From Paramecium tetraurelia (lineage: Eukaryota; Ciliophora; Oligohymenophorea; Peniculida; Parameciidae): a stretch of DNA of 64,000 nt. Location: positions 523,067 through 587,066 of the forward strand of contig NW_001799288.1 in the NCBI RefSeq assembly GCF_000165425.1, read 5' to 3'. Below the pieces are notes generated by a model. It did no database searches. It was not told where the DNA came from and worked only from the letters and a program-made list of their open reading frames with translations. Positions 1 through 12,800 of this stretch are shown in pieces. The position numbers were made by a program, and so were the translations under genes. The first letter of the stretch is position 1, and each line of letters starts with the position of its first letter.

Positions 1-183
1 TAAGTTCAATCTCTCATACAAATGTTAAACCTATTAAGGCATCTCATTAGTCTCATTTATCTTTATGCTCTCCTCCTAGAAATAGTTTTCTTTAAGATGA
101 ACATTAAATTCAAAGGAGATCAAGCCGAATTGAGTTAATAAGCAAATTATAAAGCCCAGGTGAAATCAGAGTTAGTTCGATGA
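1..183 (+). CDS. 3' part of an unidentified gene cut by the left edge
   Basis: Frame 1 is open from base 1, with TAA/TAG read as Gln, to a TGA at 181-183. The first ~30 residues are hydrophobic (LLRHLISLIYLYALLLEIVF) and look like a membrane segment; the rest is hydrophilic. The gene may not end here: further coding-like pieces lie on the plus strand to about 770 (for example RFEKQKLIWPHIRYNFQPKF near 440-500), and the TGA could fall inside a short intron starting gtgaaatcag or gttagttcga. I could not settle the splice pattern and do not recognise the protein. The start lies outside the window. Confidence 0.35.
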
Positions 184-833
184 ATAGAAGAAACACAAGA
201 ACGTTGGTTCCAAATCTAAATTTGACAGGAATTTCGAGTATAAAATGATATTTAAATATATATACACAGTGTATTCTAACAGTTTTAATTATAATTCTAG
301 TAGATAAACAACTAAGTTTATAAATAAAATAACGTATTAATTTAAAAAACAATTAATAATATATCCTAGTAGTTAAGTTAGAGCTTCGATAGTGTAATAG
401 CAAAAAGGAAGGATAATGTTGTGACTGTAAAAGTGCGAGATTTGAAAAATAAAAGTTGATTTGGCCTCACATTCGCTATAACTTTCAGCCAAAATTTAGA
501 GATTATCAATTAAATTTGAAATTAACTTATTTGATAAAAGTTATTATCAAACTATGAATAATTTAGTTATGTCTGAGGTATTAATGAACTTAGTAGAGAA
601 GAAGAAATGCAATAGAATTAATAGATTCTTTATCAAAAAAATTTAAAATTGAATAAGAATTTATCGAAGTTAAATGGAAATTCTAAAAATTTTTATGATT
701 AAATAGTTGAAATTATTTTATTTGTATTTTACTTAAACTAAATAGTGAATTAAAAAATTTGATATTAAATAATAATATTTTTATTTATTATTTTCATATT
801 TAATACAAAATTATATTATTAATGAACTTTTAA
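184..833. other. unresolved tract, possibly more exons of the left-edge gene
   Basis: AT-rich tract. Around 400-545 the plus strand has a coding-like stretch containing a Cys cluster (CCDCKSARF), and 580-775 can be read as a Gln/Asn-rich tail if a 19-27 nt intron is removed near 575. Exon borders are not firm. Nothing on the minus strand looks coding. Confidence 0.3.
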
Positions 834-3535
834 TCATAATGATTTATTTGAACTATCATCGATTTATGATTGCAATTGCTCATTTTGATTGCTTGATTTA
901 TCAATGTCTTGTTCTTATTACTTTTAACAATCTGTCTAAAGATTATTTCCTTAAATTTAATTAACTTAAGGGAGAGAAATCTAATCATTTTATTTTTCAA
1001 CTTCTTCTTCCATAATGAAAGTTCCATCCTTGAAATTGCCATCTTATATTTTCCCATCTATAAATTATAGATAACCCTTCCCATGAGGTTAATAGTTTTT
1101 AATCTATCCTATTTAATAAATCTCTTATTTTACCTTTATAAATGCTGTCATTTGGGAATTTAATAATAATATCTTGATTTAACACAAACTCATCTTATGA
1201 AAATTATCCTTGGTACTTACAATTATTATCTTATAAGGTAATCACTCCAAAGCCATCCTTTAAATCATCCAGCCATTCTCCTTCGTATGTATACTATTTG
1301 GCTAAAAACAAATGAAATTTATGCTTACTTTAATAGATTCCCATTCCATGTCTCTTTCCTGCCTTGTATATCCCTTTATAAATATCACCATTTGCCCACA
1401 CATATTGACCTTCTCCTTAAAACAATCCTTCAGAAAATTAACCAACATAGACATCTTTGTTGGGCAATATCAGTTTTCCAGTTCCACTATAACATCCATT
1501 TTTAAACCATCCTTCATATATTTAATTTTCTTTTTACAAATTACCATAGCCATTAAATTGATTATTTCTAAAATCAAACAATATATATACTCAAAATGAC
1601 CATCATATTAAAATTCATTGACAACAATCAGTATGCCATCTCCATGAAATTTATTATTTTTGAATTGACCCTTGTATTAAAATTTCTTATCCATTAACTT
1701 TTCATATCTTCCCTAACCATGTCGTAGGAAGTCTTGGATTTACCCTAAATATACTCTTTTTTAAAACAATTCAATCATTCCTCCATATTACATATTTCCA
1801 ATAAAAATGTCTGCATTTTCAAATACTTTGTAGAATGGGACTGTTGAATTTTTATCAAAACATTCAGAATTAGTAATGATAGAATAATCAAATGATTTTA
1901 GCCATTTTAGTCCGTTCTCTGTTTTAGTTATCCAATGTATGATTCCTTTTCTATTATGCTTTCTTATCACTCTCATTAAATCATATAGCAGATTACGATA
2001 TTCCTTAATTTTTAATTCATTAACCAAATCTTCTTTATGCTTCTTTATTTCTAATTTTTACGGGTCTTAAGATGCATTATCATCATCATCAGAGCTCTTT
2101 TTATTATAGATTCTAATATTACATCTTATGGACTTATTTCTTATTTAATTATCATACTCTTTCTGGTTCTTATTGCAGTCAATTTATTTATTCTTTCATC
2201 AAATGTTTATAAATTGATAAAAAAATAGCTAATTTCTGATAACAGTTTTATTTAATGATCATGTATTATTTTTCTGATCCAATCTTCACTTCCTTGAAAT
2301 GTTATCTTCTGACTTTGAATAGGAATCAATCTCTTTAACAAATCTTATTAATTCAAATCCAATTATTTTAAACAATCTGTATTAATGGCACTGTATAGTT
2401 ATTTTTCAATTAATTTAAGACTTAATTAAACATATACTTTACTTTAATAATTTCTTATGCTATTCTCTTAAGATATTTAGTTCTCCAGTGTCCACATCTA
2501 TAATGATATCCGGATTCAATTGATTGAGACCTTTGATAAATTTGTTCGTAGTCCCAATCAAATACCCTTTAAGATTTTTACTCTGAAGCATATTGATATC
2601 GGTCACACTAAAATGCATAAATAATCGATAGGTCTCACTAAATATTTTAAAGGGCAATCCAAAATTACTCAAGTAGCTTGCCTTGAAATAATGAAATTGA
2701 TTACCTATAGTAATGACTTTTTGGTTTACAAATTAAAATTTAACAAACCTGGAATCAGAGATAATAAACTGATTATAAATCTAGAGCAAACACTAGAAGA
2801 TTAAGAGTATATAATTATTTTCATCTAATATTAAATTGCCTTCAAGATTTTAAGTATTTTATCTTTGAAAATCCAAAAGACTCCTATCAAATTAGTATCG
2901 GTGTATAAAGCTGAGATCTCAACATTCCTTAAATCAAAGGTTTATTAAATGCTGTCAAATGCATAATTTAAAATTGACATATCTTTAAAGTCTTATAATT
3001 GAAAATACGCCTCTATAGTTGGTTCCAACCTGCTCTTGATATATCCAAAGAGTGGTACGAAGGATAAAAGGCAAATGGCTTTTTAGATATGTCCTCTAGT
3101 TAATTCTGGGTTCTGCTTTTTTAACTCCTCTGTCACTTTAATCTATTTGAAGCATGTTACTCCAAACAATTATTTTGTCTGACCATTGATTTATGCATCA
3201 AAATTAAAATATAAGTAGTCTTCATTTGCATTATGAACTGCATCTGGCAAAGCACATGTCGTCACTGTGTTAACAATATTCTCAATATCATTTGTCAATG
3301 ATGACAATTCAGGGTAACAGTATTCAATTTCTGACCCCCTTTTATGATGAAATCCAACTGCAAATATTGCTAATACTGGAGTTTATTCCTATTAGAGAGC
3401 ATATAAATCCATTAATTTTTATTGCAATTCAACATCAAAGATTTGTTCAGGACTTTTAAAGATTTCTTATATTTATTTACTAAATCCTTATGAATCTCTA
3501 TTTAGATTTACTTAAATTAAATTATTGGAGGTCAT
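834..3535 (-). CDS. AVL9-family DENN protein with C-terminal MORN repeats
   Basis: AVL9-type DENN proteins act in late secretory/vesicle traffic, often as Rab regulators; MORN repeats bind membranes or scaffold cortical structures. The N-terminal half follows the AVL9 pattern in order: VLAIFAVGFHHKRGSEIEY, CALPDAVHNANEDYLYF, FGVTCFKQI, GHIQKAICLLSFVPLFGYIK, a segment ending SLLSLIP, LKGYLIGTTNKFI...PDIIIDVDTGE, and GSEDWIRKIIHDH. After an acidic linker (SSDDDDNASQD) come about five to six MORN-like repeats, e.g. YKGQFKNNKFHGDG, YKGIYKAGKRHGMGIY, YEGEWLDDLKDGFG and YKGQIKNYQPHGKGYL, then a Gln-rich tail. Six introns of 22-32 nt (one at 1109-1133) give 849 codons, i.e. 848 aa. Start ATG 3533-3535, stop TGA 834-836. 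The fusion is seen directly; trafficking function is inferred from the family. Family call is firm. Confidence 0.85.
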
Positions 3536-4290
3536 TATCTCCCAATAATTATAACACTTTTCTGAATTCAAATATTTTCTCATATACCTTTCTTTTCTTG
3601 TAAGTCTATGTTTATTTTAATCATCTGAAAGTTTTTAATTCAATTTTTTCTACAGCCACTTTTTCATTAAATTAATTAAGAATTATTATTGTCTAATTAT
3701 TTTTAATTAAAACAATACTAAAAGGAATTATTGATACATTAGATATGATATCATTCCTAAATTTCTTATACTGAATTTAATGGCAATATATGTATAGCAA
3801 TCCGATATGAACTAGTGTTAGCTTTGAAATCAAAAAAAGTGTTAAAAAATGCAAAAATTATAATATGATTAATTTAGAATTGTAGATCTATTTGAGCTGA
3901 AAATAAAAAGAATTTGAAACAATAGTTGGTAAATTTATTATGAGAGCATGTATAAAAATTTAATAATTTAAAAAAAATTTGTCCTTCTAATAATGATGTC
4001 ACCTAAATACTTACGAAAATATCTTAGCTACAAAATTTATAAACCAATAAAAAGTAAAGGATCTTTATAAAAACAATATACAACTATTTTGATATTTGTC
4101 TTTTCCTTTGGTAAAGATTTTAAGAATCTTTAAAATTGTCGAACCAAAATGTATAAGATTCAATTAGTTTACAGGTGAAAAGCAGATATTTATATGAAAT
4201 ACAATCTAGGAGAAAACTTTATAATGTAAATCTTTATATTCATTTTTAAATTGTATGTTATTAACAAAAATAAAGGAAAATACTTATATT
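3536..4290. other. intergenic, AT-rich
   Basis: About 755 bases between the AVL9-MORN start and the next stop codon. TGA is frequent in all frames on both strands and no conserved protein piece, RNA gene or repeat was recognised. The upstream regulatory region of the AVL9-MORN gene must lie here. Confidence 0.5.
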
Positions 4291-5705
4291 TCATAATTCA
4301 CTACTTAACTTTGACACTTTATGAATAAATTTATTTGTTTATTCTTTTCGTGCTCTTTAACTCAAAATTTCATTTTTATCAGCTACCTAATTCAAAAGAA
4401 AGCCAATTAGTTTTCTTTTGAATTAATTTTCACTTTAGAATTTTTTAAATTCTTCATGTTAAATGGTTTGCTTTTCTTCATTTTGAAATTATTCAGACAC
4501 AGTTCTCGCTGATCTTTGTATCTCCTAATTCATTCTTCTTATTTTTCTTTTAAATTATTTTTTTTCCTTCTTTTGTTCATCTTCTAATTCAACACAATAT
4601 CCTATAATATCTTGCATTTAATGCTAAGTATCAGGATCCACACCTTTTCCATTCCACTTTTGTTTAGTCGTCAAGAATGTCTAAGAGTGCGTATGTGTAT
4701 TCAAGGCAGTTTGAGGCCTTGATTCAAAATTGCTAATTTCAGGAGATTATCTATGAGACAATGGTTTATTATTAATTCCAAATTTTAATCTCCTTTTGAC
4801 CTTATTTTATATTTATTGTTGTGGGGGAGTCCTATAAAATTTTCTTAGATCTGCCTTTTATGTTACATTTTAAACTTCATTTTCAAAGATTTAAGCAAAT
4901 AGTTTATCTTAGATTTCTTTTTATTTTTTAAATGTAGTCATTTTTAATTTATTCTTTTTACTATACTCCGGTTCAAATTGATCAAACCTAGATTCTTTAT
5001 ACACTTTGACCAAATTATTTTTCTCATCCTTACTTATTATTTAATCCAATTCCTCTTAATTAATCCTCCTTTCTATCAATTCATTTAATTTGTCCTGATG
5101 TTGAGTCATGGAAACCTTCTCAACATCTACATTTAAAAGTTTACCAATATCAACCTCAGGATGTTATTTGCATAGTTCGGTCAGAAAGTAATTAATCTAT
5201 TAATCATCACTCAATTCAACATGATTAAGTTCTACTAGGTTACATTTTTTTTGAGCTTGCAATTTTTAAAGGTTGGCTTTGAGATTAGCCATTTTGTATT
5301 CCTGATATAAAGAACTAGTGGAATTCTATTTCATCAATTCATCATGAATAAGAGATGCAACCTTTTATTCTGGTTTCGGTTAGACTTTATGTGATTTTTT
5401 ATGATTAGAAATTTTTGGTCTTGAATAACTTTCATCTTATGAAATCTCTCTCTTTTAAAATTTACTAACTTTATTTGGTGTATCAATATTTGTTTATATG
5501 TTTAAACTAACTAAACTTTAAGCATTAACAGTATTTGTGCCATTCGACACTAGTTTATAATTTTTATACATCTCATGTCAGCAAGTTTTTTATTTATATA
5601 AAGAGTCAAGTTCTGTCTCTAATAATCTTAGTAAAACCCCACTTGTTGTCTGATTGGATGATCTTGTATTGTTTTTTTTACAAGAAATCCCGTAAAAGAA
5701 GACAT
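4291..5705 (-). CDS. coiled-coil protein, unknown function
   Basis: I do not recognise this protein. Removing one 32-nt intron (gtaaaaaaaa...ccaatcag, near the 5' end) leaves 461 codons from ATG 5703-5705 to TGA 4291-4293, so 460 aa. It is hydrophilic, rich in Lys, Glu and Gln, with predicted helical stretches such as LLRLLETELDSLYKQK near the N-terminus, MANLKANLQKLQAQKKCNLV in the middle and EDEQKKEKKQFKRKIRRMNQ near the C-terminus. There is no signal peptide or membrane segment. The intron ends in CAG. It is probably a cytoskeletal or scaffold protein, but that is only composition-based. Confidence 0.75.
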
Positions 5706-5743
5706 TAAATTTAATTATAACGAGTTATGTAAAATATAATATT

Positions 5744-7376
5744 TCAATCATTGGTATTTTGCAATTCACATTTTCTCTTATTTTTCCATTTTGAAATCAG
5801 ATCACTTTTATTTAAAAACTAAAATTGGTTATCCTTATAATCTAAAAATTAATTACCGATTGATCTTGTTCCAAAATTAGTTCTTATTAATAAATACATA
5901 ATTATGGAGATTGCAATGGACTCAGAAGAGGAGATTTTCCTATAGACTAAGAATTATTAAAATATAAAGGAGTATGGACAATAGATGCTGATTGATTGAA
6001 TTCAAATAGATTAGGAAATTAATCTTTACAACACTAATGCACATTAATCCCAACACCAATTGATTAATAAACATTGTTTGAGTCTTACTCATTAGTCTGT
6101 TCTTTTATTTTACTGTTCGATAAGCTTAATTAAGGTTATTCTAAATTTTAGAATGAGTCAGAAAATATTTAAGTTGAGATTTTATTTTACTCATTACAGC
6201 TGTTGTTAATTTCTTGCACCTTAAAGCTTCCAAGATAATTAAAATCAGATAAACTGCTCCTATTCCCTAAGCTTTATGTATCACAATTTCCTTAGGTTGA
6301 ATAGCAAAATTAATTCTTGACTTATTAAAGTAAGTAGATATATTGATTTTCTTAGTTTATTGCATTCTAGTCAAGTTTTTCAGTATCAATTTTAACTTTT
6401 TTTGATTAAATAAGAATATCTTCCTTCAATTCTTATTTTTCCTCTTTATGAGGGATGGTTTTCTGAATTTTGTCTTTAGAAGTTTCCATTAAATTACTGT
6501 CTTATTTGCTTTTATGATCTGGGCTCCTTAGTGGTCTTTTTGAGATATATTACTTAACTGCAATAAGTTCATCAATATCATCATCATCTTATTCTTAATA
6601 TATTCTATGAAGTAAACTTTTATATCTATTATTTTAAGATTAAAAACATACCTATTTTTCACTTAATTTTCGGTTCTACCATCTAAATATTTTGAGATCA
6701 TCGACCACCTTTTGCCATTCTCAATTGCTAAAGATAATAATTAATGATCTTCTCTATCTGTCCAGCTTGACCTAATATAAATAAAATATTTATTAAACTT
6801 TTTCAAAATAGGATTTAAATAATTCATCCACCTTTCTCTGACTTGTTTTGGAGTTCTAACGTAGAGACCATTGTTGTGATTATATAATTCCAATGCTATT
6901 TCAGTCCATATATGTTTCCCTTGCTTAACACTATTAAATAATTTAATAATAACTCCTACTTCATCTATGACTTTATGATGTCGTCCTCTTCTTTTTCCCA
7001 AATTAGACTTTTGGCCATTGGGGTTATTAATGTTATCCATCTTTATTTTAAGGTTTATTCCTCTTATCCGAAAATACTTGTTAATTCTTTCCATTCTTCA
7101 GATGTGGGATTGATAGTTTTTTTATTTTTCATCTGAAAATACTTGATCATAGCCAAAATGAATGACTATTTACACTATTAGTCCCATTTTTTATTTAATT
7201 TGTGGTAATTTTGGGTTAAAAGCCTTACATAAATTTATAATTTACTTTTCTGAAATTTCATAAAAATTAGGATTGATTAGGCTTTCCTTGGTTTTAAATT
7301 GATTTCTATAATAACAAGGAATGTCTATTTCTTAGTAATTTCTCAATTTATTCAAGAAGTCATGGAAATTTTGCAT
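5744..7376 (-). CDS. R2R3-type Myb DNA-binding protein
   Basis: Two adjacent Myb/SANT repeats are clear: repeat one from LIWEKEEDDIIKSQ through WTEIALELYNH to RTPKQVRERWMNYL, and repeat two SSWTDREDHQLLSLAIENGK...WSMISKYLDGRTENQVKNRY. Conserved Trp spacing and the NQVKNR recognition-helix motif support sequence-specific DNA binding, so a transcription factor or CDC5-like role is likely. The ~70-residue N-terminal extension is unrelated; the long C-terminus is Ser/Asn/Gln-rich, as expected for a regulatory tail. Four introns (25, 29, 26 and 23 nt; two end in AAG) give 510 codons, 509 aa. Start ATG 7374-7376, stop TGA 5744-5746. A second Myb gene (46013-47202) has three repeats and is not a close copy. 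Confidence 0.85.
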
Positions 7377-7790
7377 TATAATTTATGTTACTAAATCTTA
7401 ATAATAAATATTTAATTAGTTATTACACCAGTTAGTTGTAATTTAATTTCAATAAAAAATTCTCTACAACAATAATCACCAAGAAATATTCCCTTTTTTT
7501 ATAAACAGAAAATTCAATTTAATTAAAATGATATAATAATTATTTTTCCAATCAAATCACGAATAAGTTTATAATAATAAAGTGATATCATAATTTCATT
7601 AAGATATTTAAATAGAAAAATAATGGCCAAATTTACAAAACTTTGGCTTTTTTATAGATCAAATAAAATGAGTGAAACTACAAATTTATTTCTTAAAATA
7701 TCTCATAATTTGAATAACTAATTATATAATAATATTTAAAATGCAAATTAGAGTAATTGGATAGTGAATTTAAATCAACAACTACTAATC
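7377..7790. other. intergenic, AT-rich
   Basis: About 410 bases upstream of the Myb gene and downstream of the phosphatase pseudogene. Long A/T runs, no recognisable coding or RNA feature. Confidence 0.5.
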
Positions 7791-8847
7791 TCAAATTTTT
7801 CCCCTACTCTCATCATCTGTTTGATCATCCAATGTCATTTCTAAATTGGAGAATTAAGATTTGCATCAGCTATCAATTCAATTTCCTCATTGCAATAATT
7901 AGCAGTGTGAGTTCTTGTCTTTGGAAATCAACTTTATCTTTATTTCTCTGATTAATTAAAATCATATTTAAAGAAAGTATCTGTCTTTTTGAATGCTTCT
8001 TTTATGTCAATTCATTCATAAGATATTATTTATATAATTAAGAGACTGGACGAACATCAATTTACTTAATATTACAATAAATTAAATACCTAACTTAACC
8101 TAATAAGAAATGGTAATAGAGACTCAAGTTCAGTATCATTCTTATCTGTAGTGAAGTCTTTGATCAAAAATCCATTCTCCCGCTGAAATAGAAATGATAT
8201 CTTTGAGTTCTAAGATATTATAAAATTATCATCCATCTATAATGTTCATGATTGGATCTGCATACTCTTTCAAACTTGCAGTCCACATTATTACCTCATA
8301 GTATTCGCTTAAAGTCTATATGAAGTTTCTACCCCAGGTCTAATTGTCACAAATACTTTAAACAATAAACTTTACACTATGATCTAATATATTCTGCATT
8401 ATTACATCAAATGAAAATCATAACTATTATCTGGTTTATATTGACAATGGACCAATGTTTCATCTAAATATAAAACACAAATTTTTCTACACTAATATAT
8501 TTATTTTTCAATTTTACATGTAATTTTGGGGAATCGATTCCTTTAATTGATACTTTTCATTGGTTTTGTGGGTTTTTTTACGAAAAAAGTAATTGCAAGA
8601 ACACAACTTCTCTAAACAATTTGGTTATCTTTCTAACCGTTCTTGCCACTGCTAATATACAATGTAATTTGTATTCATTCTTTATTATTTAAATAATGAA
8701 TTAAATTTACAAATTACTTCTTTAGAGATGAATTTTCATTTCAATCTTATTGTTGTCACTAATAAAAATAAGAGAATTTTACAATAAGTTAGAAAAATAA
8801 CTAGATAACATTTTAGATCTAAGAGAATCAACAAAATTCTTGATCAT
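7791..8847 (-). pseudogene. decayed FCP1/NIF-type (CTD-like) HAD phosphatase
   Basis: Read from 8847 leftwards, the family blocks appear in order but in broken frames: an N-terminal MIKNFVDSLRSKML segment; KICVLYLDETLVHC (the catalytic motif of this family is DLDET; here the first Asp is Tyr); VFVTIRPGVET; LSEYYEVIMWTASLKEYADP; NSKISFLFQRENGFLIKDF; then DTELESLLPFLIRLS and DVRPV. Defects: an in-frame TGA at 8557-8559, a one-base frameshift near 8326, loss of about 40 codons around 8226-8240 (the region of RLYRxxC and KDL), and Gln for Asp in the conserved DNS motif near 8204-8212. C-terminal remnants continue in shifted frames to a TGA at 7791-7793. An intact member of the same family is at 26024-27765. 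I infer loss of function; small introns alone do not repair the frame. Confidence 0.75.
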
Positions 8848-9003
8848 TTCAAAAATTAACTCTATCTGTGTTTTATGTATAATTTGAATTCATGTGAAAT
8901 GTTGATTCTTGAGAATGAAAAATTTGTAACTGCAAAAATAAGGATATGTTGATGAAAATTACAATAAAGTATGAAAAATGATAATTATATATAGAACTGA
9001 AAA

Positions 9004-9699
9004 TCATGATTTATCTAGAAGATCTGCAACTGTGTACATTCTTCTAAATGTTTTTTAATTAGATTTCGGTTTTTCCTCATTTGGATCAATAACTTTGATT
9101 TAAATTTGTTTATTAAATGAAACTATTTTCTTTCCAGGATTGAATTGTGGAGAATAGTCTTCCTTTTCAATTGGTTGAAGTGAAATTTATTTACTGTGCT
9201 TAAGTCTATTGAAATTTGGTTTTTATTATTATTATTTTAAATCCTAATTATCTAACTCAAAGAAATCAAAAATATCAGCATGTTCTCTACTGTTAGAGCT
9301 TTTTCTTTTTAGAATGCTTTTTAATTAAGTCTGCTAATCTTCAATTTGATCATCTTTTCTTAATCTACTTCGATGAGTAGATTCCTATTATTTAATTAAA
9401 GGTTTGAGCACTGTATGCTTCTTGTCTTATCTAAATATTTCTCTAATGAGTTCTTTGCGCTAGATTTCCATACGTGATGTAATATGATCAGCATTGGATT
9501 CGACCTATGAGATTTTGAATAAGTTAAGCTAATCCATTCCTTTTGACGATTTGAAGATTGAGTTGGATTATTGTTTTTGAAACTAATTCTAGGATGGAGT
9601 CTAAACTATTTCAGGCAGAAAACTATTATTTCTGGAGGAAGGACGAGAAAAGTGAATCTATTTTTTATTGTCTTATCTCAGTTGTGCTTGAGAATTCAT
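9004..9699 (-). CDS. low-complexity hydrophilic protein, unknown function
   Basis: A single uninterrupted frame of 232 codons (231 aa) from ATG 9697-9699 to TGA 9004-9006, with TAA/TAG as Gln. The protein is basic and rich in Ser, Gln, Lys and Asp, with no membrane segment, signal peptide or known motif. One mildly acidic patch (HADIFDFFELDNQDL) is followed by a Gln run and then a Lys/Pro-rich stretch. It is likely largely disordered. I do not recognise it; confidence concerns the gene, not a function. Confidence 0.7.
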
Positions 9700-9834
9700 T
9701 AAATAAATTATAAAACTCACTCATCATTTCAATTAAACAACATTATGAATTTTGTAACTACTAATTTCATTAACATAACAAACTTTGAAAAATCAAGAGC
9801 CTTTATAGTAATAAATCTAAAAATGTAAAAACAT

Positions 9835-12800
9835 TCATTTTTCTGTAAGTTCTCTATACCCTTTCCAATCATGTGGAGCCTTTCCACCGTTGGAATGAAT
9901 CACATCCAAAAGAGTATTGGAAGGACCGTCCTTATGTTCAGGAATCATGTTCTTCAAACTTAAATTAAATAGAATACCAAGGTTTTTTGAAATATTAATT
10001 GAGCCTTGTCCCATGTGCCTTTGATGTAATGTTAGAACCCTTCTTTCCAGGTGTTATAGAATTCCTAAAATATAAGATCTAAAATTAGATTACTATTGTA
10101 AAAGGTTCTCTAGCATAAAGGAGTTCTTCATCAGTAAGAAATTGAGCTGCAACATTAACTTTGTCTTTTGAAACATCCTTTTGTAATTGTTCCCTTTTGA
10201 ATCGACTAAGAACTCGAAATTGCTTTTATTCCTTCTGATTCATCTTGCTAGTGTCAAACTTGTCTTTCAACTCCTTTGATTTTTGAATCAAATTCTTTAT
10301 TGACATATCAATAGTGTGAATTTCCACTGGTTCTACACTGCCCTTCACTGTGACAATGTCAATCATTCTTAATTATTGTTGGCATTCTTAAGTCAAATAT
10401 TGTTTTAAGATCCCACTTATTAATATTATAGAACCAAACTATTTAGTCGCGGCTTCTAACCTAGATGCCATATTAACATTAGGACTCAAGTAAGAAGCAT
10501 CGATTTTGAAAGATGAACCAATTGCTCCTTCAATACCCCATCCCATATGTAATCCAAATCCCATCTTCACTGAATAATCTTTCATTCTTGCATTCAAACC
10601 AGCATGCTTCTTGTACCTATCTAATTTCTTTGAAATTGATATTGAAGTAATTATCTTCAAGAAAGCCAACACTGCCATGTCTCCTTTTTGTTTGATATGA
10701 TGATCTGTTTTCACTATCAACTTAGATGGATTTTGTGGGTTGGGATGATATTCCATTGGTAAATATTTCCAAACTAATAGGAATGCATCTCCAATATTCT
10801 TATTAGCAGATCCTCCATATTGATCAACTGTTGAATGCACAATCTCAGCAATTTCATTCACAAATACCATTACATCTTACTATAAGACTTCTGTTGCATC
10901 AGTGAAATTTCTAATATCACAAAAACCAAATATTGCCATTATTTTCTTACCTGGGAGCATTGGATCTACACTCCCTCCTTTCTTAATATTTTCTGCAATG
11001 ATTTCAGAGCCTGCCTCCCCAAATCCTACGGCCAATAAAGCACCAACTTTCATGATCAACCTTTAAAGAATATATGTTTCCATTTGCTTCTCTATATACT
11101 TCTCCTTTATCTTCTCATGATCCTCATTCTATTCCAATTGCTACATTATCAAATCCTCCTACTCCTCTATGTTTACTGCCTCCAAAGGATTCTGAGCTAT
11201 TTATTCTATCTTTTCCATCATCTTCTCTATTGGGTCTATAACCAAATCATTCACGTTTTTATTAAACAAAATGGCACTAGAGGCCAAAACTATGCATACA
11301 AATACTGTCTAAAATATTGAAAGAATGGCATTTGTTTGATTGTAGTCAACTAAATCACCTACTGAACATGTTATTAATTTATTATTTATATCCACTGCAG
11401 CATAATATTGTTTATCAGAGAATCTGTACTCATCGATATTTTGGTTTGTCGAAGAAAACCAATCAGGGTTTTGAGAATAATTGAATATTTAGAAATTTGT
11501 CTCGTTTAATTTTGGGAATTAGTCTGTTACATCATTTCTTAATACAAAAACAGCCAAAATTGGAAAAATCTCGTCCTAATGAAATTGAACATATTGCCTT
11601 GTTAGGATCTGTACAAGTTTTTGATCATTTCTAAACTAACCAATTCTAAAAATACCAGAATCATAAGAGTTTATTATTTCTTAATAAGTATCTAAAGTTA
11701 ATACTGGTATACTAATTAATATTGCTAAAATAATAGTTATGACTCTTCTCATTACTAAATCAGATAATCGAGAACCAACATTGCTTTCATGAACCTTTTC
11801 GCTGAGCTATAGAGATTATTGACTCTACCTTATCTACTCATTACTACTACTTCCTTATGCATTTTGATCGGATGGTTATCCTTATTAAATAGATAAAGCA
11901 GACAATTACGAACTATTTAAATTATTTTGTTGAGAATTCTATTATTGTTATTATTATTATTATTGTTATTATTATTAAATTTAACCTAAAAATGGCTTGC
12001 AAGTCTCTTTAATTTGCTATTACAATTCACTCTATTCTTATTTATCATCAATATTTTTATATTATTGGGCACGAGATGGAGGAGGAGATGGAAGAGATTA
12101 ATTCCTTTGAATATATATTTATTTTTGAGATTATGAATTGATTTTTTATTATTATTATTGCTGTCTTTAATTCTCCTCACTGATTAATCTATTTTATTTT
12201 AATATATCTTAAAGGATCTTTTTTTATTAATCCTTCTCATATTATTGTCTGGCATGTTTATATAGTTTTACCAGCCTTACTAGACGAATAATCCTAATGA
12301 CTCTGGCTGCTTTTCTTGCAACCCTGGATGCCCTACCCAAAGCCTTGATTGTTGCAGCATTACCGATATCTCCTTCATCTCCATACCATAAATCTGTTAT
12401 CCATCCAATATCCAAAATCATTGTTGCAGTTGATATTACATCAAGAAAAAAATAAAACTAATCTTAGCACTTAATTAATTACATTTAGAATATAATTTGG
12501 ATTTGCTATTGAGGTTAGAATTATTTCTATTGTAAAAAAAGACATGCTTATTATTGTGAGAATAAAGAAGATATCATCTAAATCTTTGTTGACACTTAGG
12601 ATTCTTATATCATCCCCAAAAAGTGCATAAAGTGTAACAATCGCCATTAAAATTGAGAATGCCCATCCTTCAATAAATTAAGAAACGAATTGTTAAATTG
12701 CAGATGTTTATTTTAAACTTTATTTTTTCTAAAATCTCGCTTTAATTTTGCTGTTCATTTTCCTTATTTATTTCTTCTTAGGCTCATCACTGATTTATTG

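Noticed and set aside
110-352. 80-residue minus-strand hydrophobic frame
   Set aside because: Hydrophobic Leu/Phe/Ile frames arise easily opposite Lys/Asn-rich coding DNA; the plus strand reads better.
1312-1599. 95-residue plus-strand frame
   Set aside because: Antisense to the MORN repeats of the AVL9-MORN gene.
11084-11320. 78-residue plus-strand Leu-rich frame
   Set aside because: Lies antisense to the cyclase sequence just before the catalytic domain (IEKQMETYILQ and following).
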